From Ophioceras dolichostomum (Eukaryota > Ascomycota > Sordariomycetes > Magnaporthales > Ophioceraceae), in assembly GCA_003049485.1 (NCBI GenBank), contig PYST01000005.1, positions 1 through 64,000 of the forward strand: DNA of 64,000 bases, in the 5' to 3' direction. Positions 23,674-34,360 of the stretch are shown one piece after another. The notes below the pieces were generated by a model. That model had not been told where the DNA came from and made no database searches. It saw nothing but the letters and a program-made list of their open reading frames with translations. Made by a program: the position numbers and the translations under genes. The number at the start of each line of letters is the position of its first letter. The first letter of the stretch is position 1.

Positions 23674-25434
23674 ATGTCTTTACCACCTAGATTCTGCCCA
23701 ATCTGCCTCAAAAGCATCCGTCGATGCACCCCTGTCGCGTCTCGCGTCGCCTGTTTGCAACACCTCCGAGCGTCCTCAAACGATGCAGTCCGCCGCCGTC
23801 CTCCGGAGTCCGGCTCCGATGACAGCCCTTCCTTAAATGCGACCGCAAGGCCTCCAAGCTCCAATGCGGCGAATACGAACAAACCCGAGCCCGGTCAGGG
23901 CTCGATGTCCCGCCGGCTCGAGGAGGCGACCGAAGAAGCCCTCTTGACAGGCGGCCGCGCGGGGCGACGAGCGATCGAAGACGCCGGCTTCTCCGAAGAG
24001 CTCAAGGCACGCCTCCTCGACAAGATCGCCGACGCGAAGCTCCATTCCGACACCGCATCCACGGCAGGGCTCTCCTCCGGCGTCAGTTCTCTGCCTGCCT
24101 CGGCCGGCCTAGGCACGCGCCACATCGCCGCTTCCCAGGCATGGGCGGGCGAGGAGCCGATGGCGGACGCGGTGCTGCGCATGCTCGATGACGCGCGCAA
24201 GCCCCTCGCGCCCGGCCTGCGCGGCAAGCCGACCATACCCCGCCCAGGAGGAGGAGGCGCAACCCAAGGCCAACCAGGGGCGGTCGTAGACATGCGACTC
24301 CGTCGGGAGCCGGCCATCAGCGCCGGACAGAGAGCCGCGAACGCGCGCGAGCGCGCAACGGCCTACGCAGGCGTCGACACCAAGGGCCTGAGCGCCGACG
24401 AGCGCGCGGCCGTGAAGGCCGAGTTCCGCGCGCGGTTCGAGCCGCATGCGCGGGGCGTCATGCCAAGCACGATCTCCGGCCTGGCCGAGCTCGCGAACAA
24501 GCGCATCGAAGACGCGATCGCCAGGGGGCAGTTCCGCAACATCCCCCGCGGCCCGGGCGTGGAGTCGCGCGACGCTCGCGCCGACAACCCGTTCATCGAC
24601 ACAACCGAGTACATCATGAACAAGATGATCAAGCGCCAGGACATGGTCCCGCCCTGGATCGAGAAGCAGCAGGAGCTGGCCAAGGCGGCTCGGGTGTTCC
24701 GTGCGCGTCTGCGGAACGAATGGAGGAGGCACGCGGCGAGGTCCGTCGCTGCCGGTGGGGGATCGCTGGAGGAGCAGATGCGGCGCGCGAGGGCGTATGC
24801 GCGCGCCGAGGAGGCGTGGAATCCGAGACGGAGAGATGTCGACCAGATTGCTGTTCCCGCCAATACCACCGACGATCCTGTCATGGTGGCGAGGATGCGA
24901 CAGCAGCAGCAGCAGGAACAGCAAGAGGTGCTGGATGGTACAGCCACTGGCTGCACTAGTAGTGATTCATCCAGCCCTCCAGGTGCCGTTGCAGCGGCAG
25001 CTAATATGGTGGAAGAGGGCACTCCCGTGGTGGCGGCCAGCCCGTTCAGGGATCCCACCTGGGAGGCGGCCGAGCAGGCGTACATGGAGCTCGCGGTGCG
25101 CAACCTCAACGCGCTGGCGAGGTCGTACAACCTCATGGCGCCGGACCTGGCCAAGAAGCCGTACTTCTCGCTCGCGCGCGAGCTAGACGCCTGCTTCGCC
25201 GACGTGGCGCCCGAGCTGGCCGACGCGATCCGCGAGCGGGCCACCGCGCCGCGCAAGGGTCCGCGGATGTCGTTGCTCAGCGGCGGCGGCAGCGGCGTCG
25301 GCGTGCTCGACCGCTTCGGGAGGGGAGGCGGCAGGGTTGTGGCCTCGGCCAGGGTGTACGATTCTAAGACGCCGAATTATGGGTTCAAGGAGATGTGGAA
25401 GGATTTGTGGGGCAGCAGCGCGAAGGGGGCGTAA
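23674..25434 (+). CDS. DnaJ homologue subfamily C member 28 (DUF1992) protein
   Basis: A single exon of 586 residues. The first in-frame ATG (23674) starts an Arg-rich, acid-poor N-terminus of about 35 residues with CPIC, consistent with a mitochondrial presequence. The DUF1992 / DnaJC28 conserved domain lies at about residues 270-350: a helix with KRIEDAIARGQFRNIPRG, then DNPFID, a YIMNKMIKRQ helix and the signature VPPWIE, followed by a basic Arg-rich helix. The region from about 150 to 260 is Ala/Arg-rich, and a Gln run with a Ser/Thr linker occurs near 410-440. The C-terminal 130 residues form a second conserved helical block ending in GFKEMWKDLW. Human DNAJC28 has been linked to Golgi and mitochondrial roles, but the fungal function is unclear. 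There is no J domain. The identity of the domain is secure. Confidence 0.88.
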   Translation: MSLPPRFCPICLKSIRRCTPVASRVACLQHLRASSNDAVRRRPPESGSDDSPSLNATARPPSSNAANTNKPEPGQGSMSRRLEEATEEALLTGGRAGRRAIEDAGFSEELKARLLDKIADAKLHSDTASTAGLSSGVSSLPASAGLGTRHIAASQAWAGEEPMADAVLRMLDDARKPLAPGLRGKPTIPRPGGGGATQGQPGAVVDMRLRREPAISAGQRAANARERATAYAGVDTKGLSADERAAVKAEFRARFEPHARGVMPSTISGLAELANKRIEDAIARGQFRNIPRGPGVESRDARADNPFIDTTEYIMNKMIKRQDMVPPWIEKQQELAKAARVFRARLRNEWRRHAARSVAAGGGSLEEQMRRARAYARAEEAWNPRRRDVDQIAVPANTTDDPVMVARMRQQQQQEQQEVLDGTATGCTSSDSSSPPGAVAAAANMVEEGTPVVAASPFRDPTWEAAEQAYMELAVRNLNALARSYNLMAPDLAKKPYFSLARELDACFADVAPELADAIRERATAPRKGPRMSLLSGGGSGVGVLDRFGRGGGRVVASARVYDSKTPNYGFKEMWKDLWGSSAKGA

Positions 25435-26575
25435 GGACTTGAGGCTTTGCTGCTTGAAGATGTAGTGTCCCGTCCTGTCCTGAGTCCTGGAGCCCTCTCA
25501 CACGTGCCTAAGCCTGGCGGACTGTTCCGTTTTATTCACGCAGACTCCTGCCTGGGCACCTAATATGCTGGAACCATATCCGAATAAAAGACTCCCCGTT
25601 CCTGAGTTCCACCCTTCGTCAAACCCATGCGAATCGTTTGTTGGCTGCCAGCAGCTACATATGCAGGCTTGTTCCTTGGGGCTTTGGCTCGAGTATTCTC
25701 CAACTTAGCGCAGCAGTTGTATTTGCCTGGCTGGCGCGGCCAGTTAGGCGGGAGGGATCTGCACGATCACCTCGAGCTGACTCGCTGGTTCTTACCTCCT
25801 CACCTGTAGCGAAATGTTCCTAGCCGCCACTTCCACAGATGGCAATCTGCGACAGAAATGCCCTGATTTAACGGGAGGGACGAGAGATTTACTAGATGAC
25901 AAGGCTGCTCCCCGCTGAATGTGGCGTCGTGAGGCCGACGGGATCCAGAAACCTGTTTAGCCCAACAGCCTTGGATATTCGCTGTATGGGAAGATGTACC
26001 CACCAGTCTCTTCGCGCTGCCGCCCACCATTGATGATTGTGTAAGGTGGACTCATCCCATCACCATCTAGGCAGTCTTGAGAATGGTCTCGTACGATGAT
26101 GACCTCGAGATAACATCGAGGCTCGCGTGGCGTTGGGGAGAAGATAAATTCCCCGTAACTCTCGGTCAATGACACTACACTTCGCGAGGCAATTTGTCAC
26201 TGATGACAACATCGTAGGAGCACAGGAGATTTTTTTTTCCAAATTGATGCTGCACTATCCAGAAGCTATACGGTCTGACGCAAAGCACCTGCTTTATCCC
26301 TTCTCATTACTCCTACGTACAGGCGTAGATTTTCGAGCATCTTACAGAAAGATGTCCCGCGAAGCCAGGAAGCACTAAAATACCGAGGCTGAAGCAGAAT
26401 GAAAGAACAAATCCAACTAGAGTCTAGCTACGGATAGTATTGATAACAAGCCTCCCTCAAGTTCCAACCTACACGAGCTCCCCCGCCCCTGTGTGATGTG
26501 CTCGACCACAACCCAGACTGGCCGAGACAATACTGACCCAGGCTATATCCATACCTACCTGAGTGAGCGGGTAGT
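25435..26575. other. Intergenic, 1.1 kb
   Basis: Nothing gene-like beyond short open frames. It lies between two convergent genes (DUF1992 on plus, secreted protein on minus), so it should hold both 3' ends. Confidence 0.6.
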
Positions 26576-27293
26576 CTACCACTGGCATTGGCCGTTGGGA
26601 TTGTCGCCGCCGCGGGTGGGGATGTCGCGGTCCTCGTGGTGGTTACAGTTAGCGTAGCCGATGACGAGCTTCCACCTCTGGTCGGTGACGACGTCACCTG
26701 AGGTCGATGTACTGCCCCTGCAGCACCCGGACAGGCCGTGGGCGAAGCGGCTGACCTCGTAGCGCCAGCTTAGGGTGATGTTGTGACGGTTATCCTAAAA
26801 GGAGAAAAAAAAATCGCGGACAAAAAAAAAAGGTGAGTCAATATTTTTTCTTTCTTTCTTCAGGTAACTGACGGGATGGGAAGAAAGACGGACAGATATA
26901 AATAAGAAGATATGGAAGAATAGGAAGAGAGCGAGAGAGAAAGAGAGGAAGAGGAGAAGAAGATGGACACGAAGGAGGCGGAAGGAAAGAAGGCGGAGGG
27001 AAAAAGTAAGACAGAACGATGATAAGAAGAAAGAAAGGAAAACAGTACTTACGTTGCAGACGTACATCCCGCTAGTGTTCCAACATCCAAGGCGTCGGCA
27101 TGTCCGGGCAGGCACGAAGACGTCTGTTTTGTCGTGGATATGCCTGTCGTAGTCCCATTCCCATTTCTTGAGCATGGCCCAGAAGTTGTTCTTGTCTGCG
27201 GAGTCGTAGTTACCACAGTGCATATCTGTTCGGGGAAGAAAAAAAGAAATCTGTTAGAAGAGCGAGCAAGTGGCTCGAAACAAGCACTCGGGA

Positions 27294-27371
<78 letters not shown>

Positions 27372-27407
27372 NNNNNNNNNNNNNNNNNNNNNNNNNNNNN
27401 NNNNNNN

Positions 27408-27441
<34 letters not shown>

Positions 27442-27667
27442 CGGAAGAAAAGAAGGTGTATGTCTTATTGTAGGTACTAGTAGGGCTGTCGTCGTACTTA
27501 CGCATCGGCTCGGCGTATGGCCACCTGTCGCTGTCGTCTGCGATAGAGGGTCTATCAGGCAGGATGAGAGGTTCCTCGTTGGGGAACGGGGGTGGAGGAG
27601 GGCCAGCGTTGTCTTTGGCGCCGACTATACCGGCGAGGAGGAGGGCGATGATAGAGATGGGCTTCAT
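26576..27667 (-). CDS. Small secreted cysteine-rich protein, effector-like
   Basis: Three minus-strand exons, 27502-27667, 27053-27225 and 26576-26794, with GTAAGT donors and agreeing phases, give 185 residues. The first 17 residues form a clean signal peptide ending in VGA. A Pro-rich segment follows. The mature protein has eight cysteines, including the pattern C-x5-C-x8-C in exon 2 and a CC pair in exon 3, and is rich in Trp, Asp, His and Arg. One N-x-T sequon (HNITL) is visible in exon 3. I recognise no domain. Secretion, size and even cysteine number fit a candidate effector or apoplastic protein. Intron 1 contains a long CT microsatellite (read on this strand) broken by an assembly gap. 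The gap is intronic, so the coding sequence is complete. Confidence 0.78.
27298..27438 (+). repeat. (GA)n microsatellite with a 36-N gap, intronic
   Basis: GA dinucleotides run from 27298 to 27371, then N from 27372 to 27407, then GA again to 27438. The whole tract is in intron 1 of the secreted-protein gene, where it reads as a CT polypyrimidine tract on the coding strand. True length is unknown. Confidence 0.95.
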
Positions 27668-29467
27668 CTTGGCGATTGACTGCGTCCGTGAACGGTGAGT
27701 TCGTGTGTGAGTGCGCGACCGCGTTGGTGTCCGTATAGACGCGGTTGTGGGTGTGTGGTTGTGTTTTTTTTTAATCTTTTTATATGTATTCGAGCGTGGA
27801 TGTGTTGCCCGTGCTCGTGGAAAAGTCTGACAGAAGACAACGTGGGCTGGGATGGGTTTATACAGGAGGCACCGAAGGGTGGCGGTGGCAAACGTGAAGC
27901 ATGTCCTTAAATATTAACCTTACCTGTTGAGCCTGCATTCATGTGAGCTTGTGGTTTACGTATGTGCTGGTCATGGTGGCGTCGACGACGTCTTCACGCA
28001 TACTCTCAACCCGCGAGGCTACGCAGATGTCGCCAAGTTCGGGGTCACCCCGCCCCTGGATCTTCAGAGCAATCTTATGCCTACGCCTCCCTTAACGGGA
28101 TGAGTGTAGACAGCAGCAGTAGGTCTGGTGTGAATAGTTCCTTTGGCACGTGGGTTGCGGCTCTGCGCAGCCCAGCATCGTCAACTAAATCAGTCTAGGT
28201 ACATAGTAGGTAGGCAGGGTTCTGCTGACTGGCCCGGTCCATGGGAATCTGCTAATACACTTTTCCTGAGAGCGGAGCCGGCAAAAGCGCTATTCGACGT
28301 CGAAGACAAGCACGTTAGCAATCATGAATTAAGTGGCAGGAGGAGCTTGAAGCCACATGTGTGACGAATTCTGAGAACTCCAAGTTAGAAACCACACTTT
28401 TCACCTGACTTGTGGTATAAAGAATTGCCATGGCCGAGACTGTGGCTAATAATTTATACGCGAATCACCTCCTCAGTTATTGGGAACCCCGTGGGTTGAT
28501 CGCTCGGTTGCTTCGCTGCATAAGTGATGAGACGAAGCCGGAAGAGAGGATGGGCCAAAATGAAATGGGCCCATGGGTTCACCCTCTATATCTCTGGTTT
28601 TACGTTGTTGCGGTGCGACTGGGTCGATATATCGCGGGGAAAGCTGACCCCGTGCCCGCAGACCTTTGCCGCAAAGAGGGATCTGGGGATGAAAGGGAGG
28701 ACGGCAAAGTAATCGACGAACCTTAGAGATGCTTGCTGGAGGTTCTGGGTGATCAGGCCCACTAAAACAGGGCTGAGACCGCTGGGGTCCAGCGGGGGCT
28801 CCAGCAGTTCGTGCCGGCTGGTCTAGACTGGACTAATTCAGGCAGCGTGAAGGCAGGCATGTTCGTGGTAGACAGACTTTTATGGTCAGTCTCCGCGCGA
28901 ATATATTTTTTTTAAATCCCTCTTCGGCCTTTTTCTGCCTCCTGGGTCTGCATAATTGGCCTCTCATGTCAGAAGTCGGGTGAGAGTTGGAGTGTTGGTC
29001 GACATGTTGTGGTTGCCTGGCAACCGTGATGCTAGTAATCAAACACCGTTTGTGTCAGACAGACGGGCACCTGATGCAATTGGGCGGAATTATTGATGAT
29101 GGATGATTGCGGTCAAATTTATTGATTGTTCGGTTTTTTTCCTTTTTCCCTTTTGATCTCTGTTGTACCAAAAGTTGTGTCCAAGTCTTTTTCTTGACTG
29201 GACTCTTCTGCACAGACCGCTAGCTCTTGGGGCCTCATCGCGCCACCTCATAGAATGCCTGATTCCTAACGTTTCTGCCTTAGGTGTCTATCTGACAGTT
29301 TGCCCCTCAATCGGATCAGTCGCGTATGATCTTTGCACAACGCGCTCTCCAGAAATTCTATCGCCAATTGTTCTCGCGCTTGCAAAGTTAGCATCCAAAG
29401 ACGCGACGGCTCTTGATGTGCTTATCAAAGGCGATCTCCGTCCCTGGGAGGCGTATTCCGAGCAGAG
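27668..29467. other. Intergenic between divergent genes, 1.8 kb
   Basis: No supported gene. It separates the minus-strand secreted-protein gene from the plus-strand helicase and so should contain both promoters. A frame at 29163-29513 overlaps the helicase start but has no motif and is most likely leader sequence. Confidence 0.55.
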
Positions 29468-31849
29468 ATGTCTTCTCAACATAGAAGGGGCGCCGCGATG
29501 GCGAGGCAGCTAGCCCAGGCCGCAAGCCATCAAATCCACAAGCCAGTGCAAGTTATCGACAACGAAGAGGATGATGACTTGGTCATGTACGACGTGGATC
29601 CGAGGTTATCTCCTGCTGTGAGTCAAGATCTCGACTCGCCGCGCCGCCTGCGCCCTGGGAAGGTACCGGCGCTGGTATCTTACCCTCTCGTCTCCAGCTC
29701 TCCTCAACGAAGGGAAATATCGATCGAAACAATCCCCGACTCAAAGGCTGATGGCTCGGATCTTGAGCTCGAGCTCTCAGAGGAGGAGGAGGACGAGGAG
29801 GTCCAAGGCGAGGAAGAGTCCATGACTCTCGATGAAGAGGATCTGAAGAACCCGTTTGCGGGGATGCGAGACCGTTGGGGAAGGGCCTTATCGTTCGAGG
29901 CGGCCGAGGCGGCTCGATCGTACTGGGAGTGCCAGCGGGCATGCGACGACTTCGAGCCTGGTGAAGATGAAGATTGGGAGAATCAGAAAGCTACAAATAT
30001 TCTGCTCCGCATGGCAGAATGGAGGCGAGAATATACCCGCCTCATCCTGAGTCTGGAGAAGCTCCCACCAGGGCAGCGAACGTACGAACCACCACTTCCA
30101 CCACTTCAATTAGAGGGCCCGTTGCCTGGCGAGAGGTCTACATCTTCAGCCATTTTGAACAAGGCGTCTCCGTCGCAAACTCATTCCCTTCCTATTCAAG
30201 TCACCCCAGATCCAGAGCTATTCTCTGCCGACAAGGACAGGAATTCGCAGTCCCCGGTTGCAAAAAGGACACCGGCCGTGCCCCTCGACCCCGAGCAAAG
30301 TGCGTTGGTGGACCTCATAGTTGGCGGTGCGAACGTGTTCTACACCGGATCCGCGGGTTGTGGCAAGTCGACCGTTCTCAAGGCCTTCGTTAAGCGACTC
30401 CGAGATACCGGCAAGGACGTTCACATCCTCGCGCCCACCGGCCGTGCCGCGCTCGAGGTCAACGGCTCAACCACATGGACCTACGCCGGATGGACACCGG
30501 AGCTCATCAAATACCCACTATCGGCTCTCACAACGACGATGCTTCAAAAGAAAACCCGCCAGCGTCTCCGCAAGACAGACACCATCGTGATCGACGAGAT
30601 AAGCATGGTCGACAGCGACCACTTCAGGCGACTCAACGAAGTGATGAAGGCCGCCCGCGAAAACTCCAGGGCCTTTGGGGGTGCGCAGGTCATCGTCACC
30701 GGCGACTTCTTCCAGCTGCCGCCGGTCAAGCCGTTCGCCCACTGTATCGACTGCGGAAAGCAAACTCGGCGGATCAACGGCGACAAGATTACCTACGAAT
30801 GCACCAACAAAAAGTGCGGCCGTATCCGCTGCGACGACGACAAGTGGGCGTTCCGCAGCACCGCGTGGGCCGAGTGCGACTTCGTCCACGTCGAGCTCAG
30901 AAAGATCCACCGCCAAAGCGACGTGGCGTTCATCGAGGTGCTGCAGAAGTGCCGGCTGGGCCAGGCGCTCGGCGGCGCGGACGTCGAGCTGCTGATGAAC
31001 CACCAGCCGTGCTACACGGGAGGGGCCGTCAAGCTCTTCTCGACGATCAAGGAGGTGAAGGCGGAGAACGACACCAACTTCAACCGCCTCAAGACCGAGA
31101 CCTACGAGTACAACTGCCGCGACGCCGTCTACTACCCGGACCCGAACTACCCGCCGGAGCGCCTGAGCGACGGCACCGTGAAGGTGCTGGAGAAGGACCA
31201 CCGCTACGACAGGATCGTGGGCCTTAAGCAGGGCATGCGCGTCGTGCTGCTGGTCAACCTGGACATCAAGCAGGGGCTCATCAACGGCAGCCAGGGAATC
31301 ATCTGCGGCTTCAAGCCGTACGACCGCAGCACGCTCCCCCCCGTCTCCGACAGCGACGACCACTCCGCCATCAAGAGCAGCGAGGTCATCCAGTTCATGG
31401 AGGCCAAAGGCAAAGACAGCCTCCCCCACAACGAGAAGAAGTTCTGGCCCGTGGTGAGGTTCACCAACAAGGACCAGCCCGTTGTCATCCACGCCGACTG
31501 CCGCATCAACGAGTACGGCGACCGCCGCGCCGACGGCACGAAGACGCTGCTGTGCCGCACGCAGATCCCGCTGATGGCCGCGTGGGCGCTGAGCATCCAC
31601 AAGTCGCAGGGCATGACGCTCGACAGGGTCATCGTCGACGTGTCGCGCGCGTTCGAGGAGGGGCAGGTCTACGTCGCGCTGTCGAGGGCGAGGGCGCTGG
31701 AGGGGCTGAAGGTCGAGGGCGACCTTAGGGCCGGCTTGGCGATCAGTAAAGGAGGGAACGACCAGGTGCAGGAGTTCTATCGGCGGATGTTCCGTCCGCT
31801 GCCACCACCAATGACGACGACGATGACGGCTTCGCTTTCTGCGGGGTGA
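29468..31849 (+). CDS. PIF1-family ATP-dependent DNA helicase with zinc-ribbon insertion
   Basis: An intronless gene of 793 residues. The N-terminal 260 residues are poorly structured with a strongly acidic tract near 95-125. The superfamily 1B motor follows: Walker A GSAGCGKST at 294-302, motif Ia LAPTGRAA, Walker B IDEISMVD at 375-382, motif III GDFFQLPPV at 412-420, a late SIHKSQGMTLD segment near 709 and the VYVALSRAR motif VI near 734. PIF1 helicases unwind DNA 5' to 3', act on G-quadruplexes, forks and telomeres, and exist in nuclear and mitochondrial forms. Straight after motif III there is a cysteine cluster, C426-x2-C429 and C445-x4-C450 with C455, shaped like a zinc ribbon and absent from yeast Pif1 as I know it. 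No Helitron Rep domain is fused, so this looks like a cellular gene rather than a transposon helicase. Confidence 0.9.
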   Translation: MSSQHRRGAAMARQLAQAASHQIHKPVQVIDNEEDDDLVMYDVDPRLSPAVSQDLDSPRRLRPGKVPALVSYPLVSSSPQRREISIETIPDSKADGSDLELELSEEEEDEEVQGEEESMTLDEEDLKNPFAGMRDRWGRALSFEAAEAARSYWECQRACDDFEPGEDEDWENQKATNILLRMAEWRREYTRLILSLEKLPPGQRTYEPPLPPLQLEGPLPGERSTSSAILNKASPSQTHSLPIQVTPDPELFSADKDRNSQSPVAKRTPAVPLDPEQSALVDLIVGGANVFYTGSAGCGKSTVLKAFVKRLRDTGKDVHILAPTGRAALEVNGSTTWTYAGWTPELIKYPLSALTTTMLQKKTRQRLRKTDTIVIDEISMVDSDHFRRLNEVMKAARENSRAFGGAQVIVTGDFFQLPPVKPFAHCIDCGKQTRRINGDKITYECTNKKCGRIRCDDDKWAFRSTAWAECDFVHVELRKIHRQSDVAFIEVLQKCRLGQALGGADVELLMNHQPCYTGGAVKLFSTIKEVKAENDTNFNRLKTETYEYNCRDAVYYPDPNYPPERLSDGTVKVLEKDHRYDRIVGLKQGMRVVLLVNLDIKQGLINGSQGIICGFKPYDRSTLPPVSDSDDHSAIKSSEVIQFMEAKGKDSLPHNEKKFWPVVRFTNKDQPVVIHADCRINEYGDRRADGTKTLLCRTQIPLMAAWALSIHKSQGMTLDRVIVDVSRAFEEGQVYVALSRARALEGLKVEGDLRAGLAISKGGNDQVQEFYRRMFRPLPPPMTTTMTASLSAG

Positions 31850-32481
31850 TGGAGGTGATGAGGTAATGGATGGAAGGGGTTTTTACTCCAACGACAATAC
31901 CTCACTTTCTTTTTATAGAGCTTCTCTTTCTTACACTCTCTTTTCGAGATGACATACATCTCTTATGCCTGGATACGGTTTGGCAGGGGCGGGTGCCAGA
32001 TATGTCGCATAAGCTGTTGAATATTTCCCGCGTCGATACCCAAGCCACGTTGGGAAGTGGTTGATGGATAGTGTAGGAACTCTTCAAGAATAGGAATAGG
32101 GATGGATTGGTAGTCTCGCCATGTACGCAAACACTATTCAGGAGCAAAATCCAAGAAGCCCGATAAAAATTTGGTCCGTCTTGTCTCCCTTTGACTGATA
32201 CAGTGACGTCGCCTTGCGTAATCGTCCTCCTGGATATGGTAGTTGGATGACGAGAGCATGGAGCTGCTGGAGAAAGTCTCCGTCAGTGGCTTCGGCCACC
32301 TCGCAAGTGCCTTGAACTCCGGCATGACCAAGAAAAATGTCGGTGGTCTGTAGTATTTTCTCAACTTGTCTACTTGTCTTTGTCCAAGCCGCTATCTCAG
32401 AGCAGGAACCTTTCGACTCTCTCTCCCCCTCTCTCCCTCTCTCCCAGCGATCTCGGTGTTTTCGACCCAATATAATAAGCA
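31850..32481. other. Intergenic, 630 bases
   Basis: Contains the helicase 3' flank and the promoter of the next gene. A pyrimidine-rich stretch at 32414-32448 precedes the start codon at 32482, as is common before fungal transcription starts. No gene seen. Confidence 0.55.
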
Positions 32482-33678
32482 ATGTGTCTCCGTCGCATCC
32501 TCCCCTCCCCGCTGAGCATTCTCATACTCGTCCTCTGCTGTTTCTCCCATAACCACTACTCATCAGTCGCTGCCGATCAGAATAGAGACTCCGAGTTCGT
32601 CGACCGCATCGGCAGGGCGGCCACGGCGCGGATCCAGGCGATCGGGGTGCGCAGCAACGGCAACGTGCTGATCACACGGTCGGACAACGGCGAGATCTGG
32701 CAGATTGACGAGACCCTCGGCCGCAACCGCCTCAACCGGACGACCCGGCTCCTCACCTTACCGGGCGTGTCCTCCACGGCGGGCCTCGTCGAGGTTGGCG
32801 ACGACGTCTGGCACGTGGTCGCGCTGGGCCCGCGTCTGCCAGACGAAATAAACACCGCCAGCACGGCGGGCAGGTGGACCGTCTACACGCTCGACATGAA
32901 GCAGGACCCCATCAAGCCGACGCGGCCTCGCAAGGAGATCGAGTGGGGCGCCGTGATGTGGCACGGTGTCGCGCGGGGCTGGAACAACGACACGCTGCTG
33001 ATCGGCGACATCGAGACGGGCAGCCTCTTCTCGATGAGCATCAGCTCGCAGAAGTTCGGCGACGTCCTCATGTACGACACGACCATGAAGCCGGACGCGT
33101 ACCGAGGAATCTTCGAACTGGAGAAGCCTATCATCGGCATCTACGGCATGGCGTGGCGCGGCAACACGCTGTACTACAACAACCGCAACCAGGAGCGCAT
33201 CTACGCCCTGCCCTTCAACCTCACGACGGGAAAACCGCTCGCGAAGCCGGCCATCGTCGCCTACGACCTCCCCTCCGACGGCGGACTGGAGGTCGACGAC
33301 GAGGGGAACGTGTACGCGGCCTCCGTATCGGAGCAGGCCGTCTATCGGATCAATTCCCAGGGCACGGTCGAGGTGATCGCGAGGGTCGAGTTCGCCAGTG
33401 CCCTTGCTTGGGGCCGGCCGCCGCGGCTGAGGCCGGAGAAAGAGAAGAGGTGGGAGGCGAAAGAGAGCGACAGCGCGGAGGAGGGGGGGAAGAAAAAGAA
33501 GAAGGGGAAGCCGTTTCTGTACGTGGCCGGCGCCGACCGCGTGGTGCACTTCGATCTCGCCGATGCCGCGAACAACACCGAGATGGTTCGTAACGCGAAA
33601 AAGTGGCTCGAACCACCACCACCGTTGTGTACGCTTATGAGTTGCCTGGATGAACCTTGGGTGAAGACTGGTTGGTGA
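32482..33678 (+). CDS. Secreted six-bladed beta-propeller, SMP-30/gluconolactonase-like
   Basis: A single open frame of 398 residues. The N-terminus has a basic start and a long hydrophobic core (about residues 9-22), giving a signal peptide likely cut near VAA at 29-31. The mature part repeats the propeller pattern: GNVLITRSDNGEIWQID, a WHVVALG blade, NDTLLIGDIETGSLF, a GIYGMAWRGNTLYYNN blade and DGGLEVDDEGNVYAASV. Such proteins are usually calcium-dependent lactonases or strictosidine-synthase relatives. The specific substrate cannot be told. A Lys/Glu-rich loop near residues 320-345 interrupts the last blade. The final 25 residues after a GTTCGT site are atypical and might be an unspliced intron tail. 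Three or more N-glycosylation sequons are present. It starts about 630 bases after the helicase but shows no functional link to it. Confidence 0.8.
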   Translation: MCLRRILPSPLSILILVLCCFSHNHYSSVAADQNRDSEFVDRIGRAATARIQAIGVRSNGNVLITRSDNGEIWQIDETLGRNRLNRTTRLLTLPGVSSTAGLVEVGDDVWHVVALGPRLPDEINTASTAGRWTVYTLDMKQDPIKPTRPRKEIEWGAVMWHGVARGWNNDTLLIGDIETGSLFSMSISSQKFGDVLMYDTTMKPDAYRGIFELEKPIIGIYGMAWRGNTLYYNNRNQERIYALPFNLTTGKPLAKPAIVAYDLPSDGGLEVDDEGNVYAASVSEQAVYRINSQGTVEVIARVEFASALAWGRPPRLRPEKEKRWEAKESDSAEEGGKKKKKGKPFLYVAGADRVVHFDLADAANNTEMVRNAKKWLEPPPPLCTLMSCLDEPWVKTGW

Positions 33679-33998
33679 TTTAAGTTTGTTGCTTGCACGC
33701 ACTATCCTCAATTCAACAGAGGAGGGGGGGAAGCGTCGACACAGGTGCATCAACCAACCATGATGTCATCGTGAAGGGCCGCCTCCGCACCCTTACCAAC
33801 GAAGTGGCAACCGCTACACTGATCACGGTTAACAGTACTTCTTCCTTATAGACTGTTTAAGCTTCATTGGTCTTTCATGAGGCAAAATCCCAACAATACA
33901 TGCACGGCATCAACTTCTTTTCTGGTCTTTTCTCCCCCATTCTTTGCCTATTACGTTCCAGTTGGACGAGGTTCACGTTGCAGGAAATATAAACAACA
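33679..33998. other. Intergenic, 320 bases
   Basis: Nothing seen apart from the promoter region of the next gene, including a TTTTCTCCCC pyrimidine stretch near 33927. Confidence 0.5.
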
Positions 33999-34307
33999 AT
34001 GCCGTCATCATCTTCACCATCACGGTTCGCGGCCTTCCGCACGACCCCTCAACAAGAAGATTTCATCCGCCTGGCCGAGGCGCACCTCCAGAACGACCTG
34101 GACGAGTCGGACCGCCAAGTGCTCAAGACCGCCGCCGCCAAGATCCCCTACCACGCGACTGTGGGCTCGCTCGTGGGTCTAGGTCTGGGCCTCTACGCCG
34201 CCTTCCGCGTGCGGCGCGTGCGGACGGACGTCTTCAAAGCGTTCCGGGCGAGCGAGAAGCCCACGCAGGTAGTGTTTCCGGGGGGACGGACTGGTAAGTT
34301 TGACGTT

Positions 34308-34360
<53 letters not shown>

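Noticed and set aside
24363..25256. A 297-codon open frame on the minus strand
   Set aside because: Antisense to the DUF1992 gene, Ser/Arg-rich, no motif.
30518..31600. A 360-codon open frame on the minus strand
   Set aside because: It is antisense to the PIF1 helicase. GC-rich third positions keep it open, and its composition (Val/Asp/Leu repeats) has no family features.
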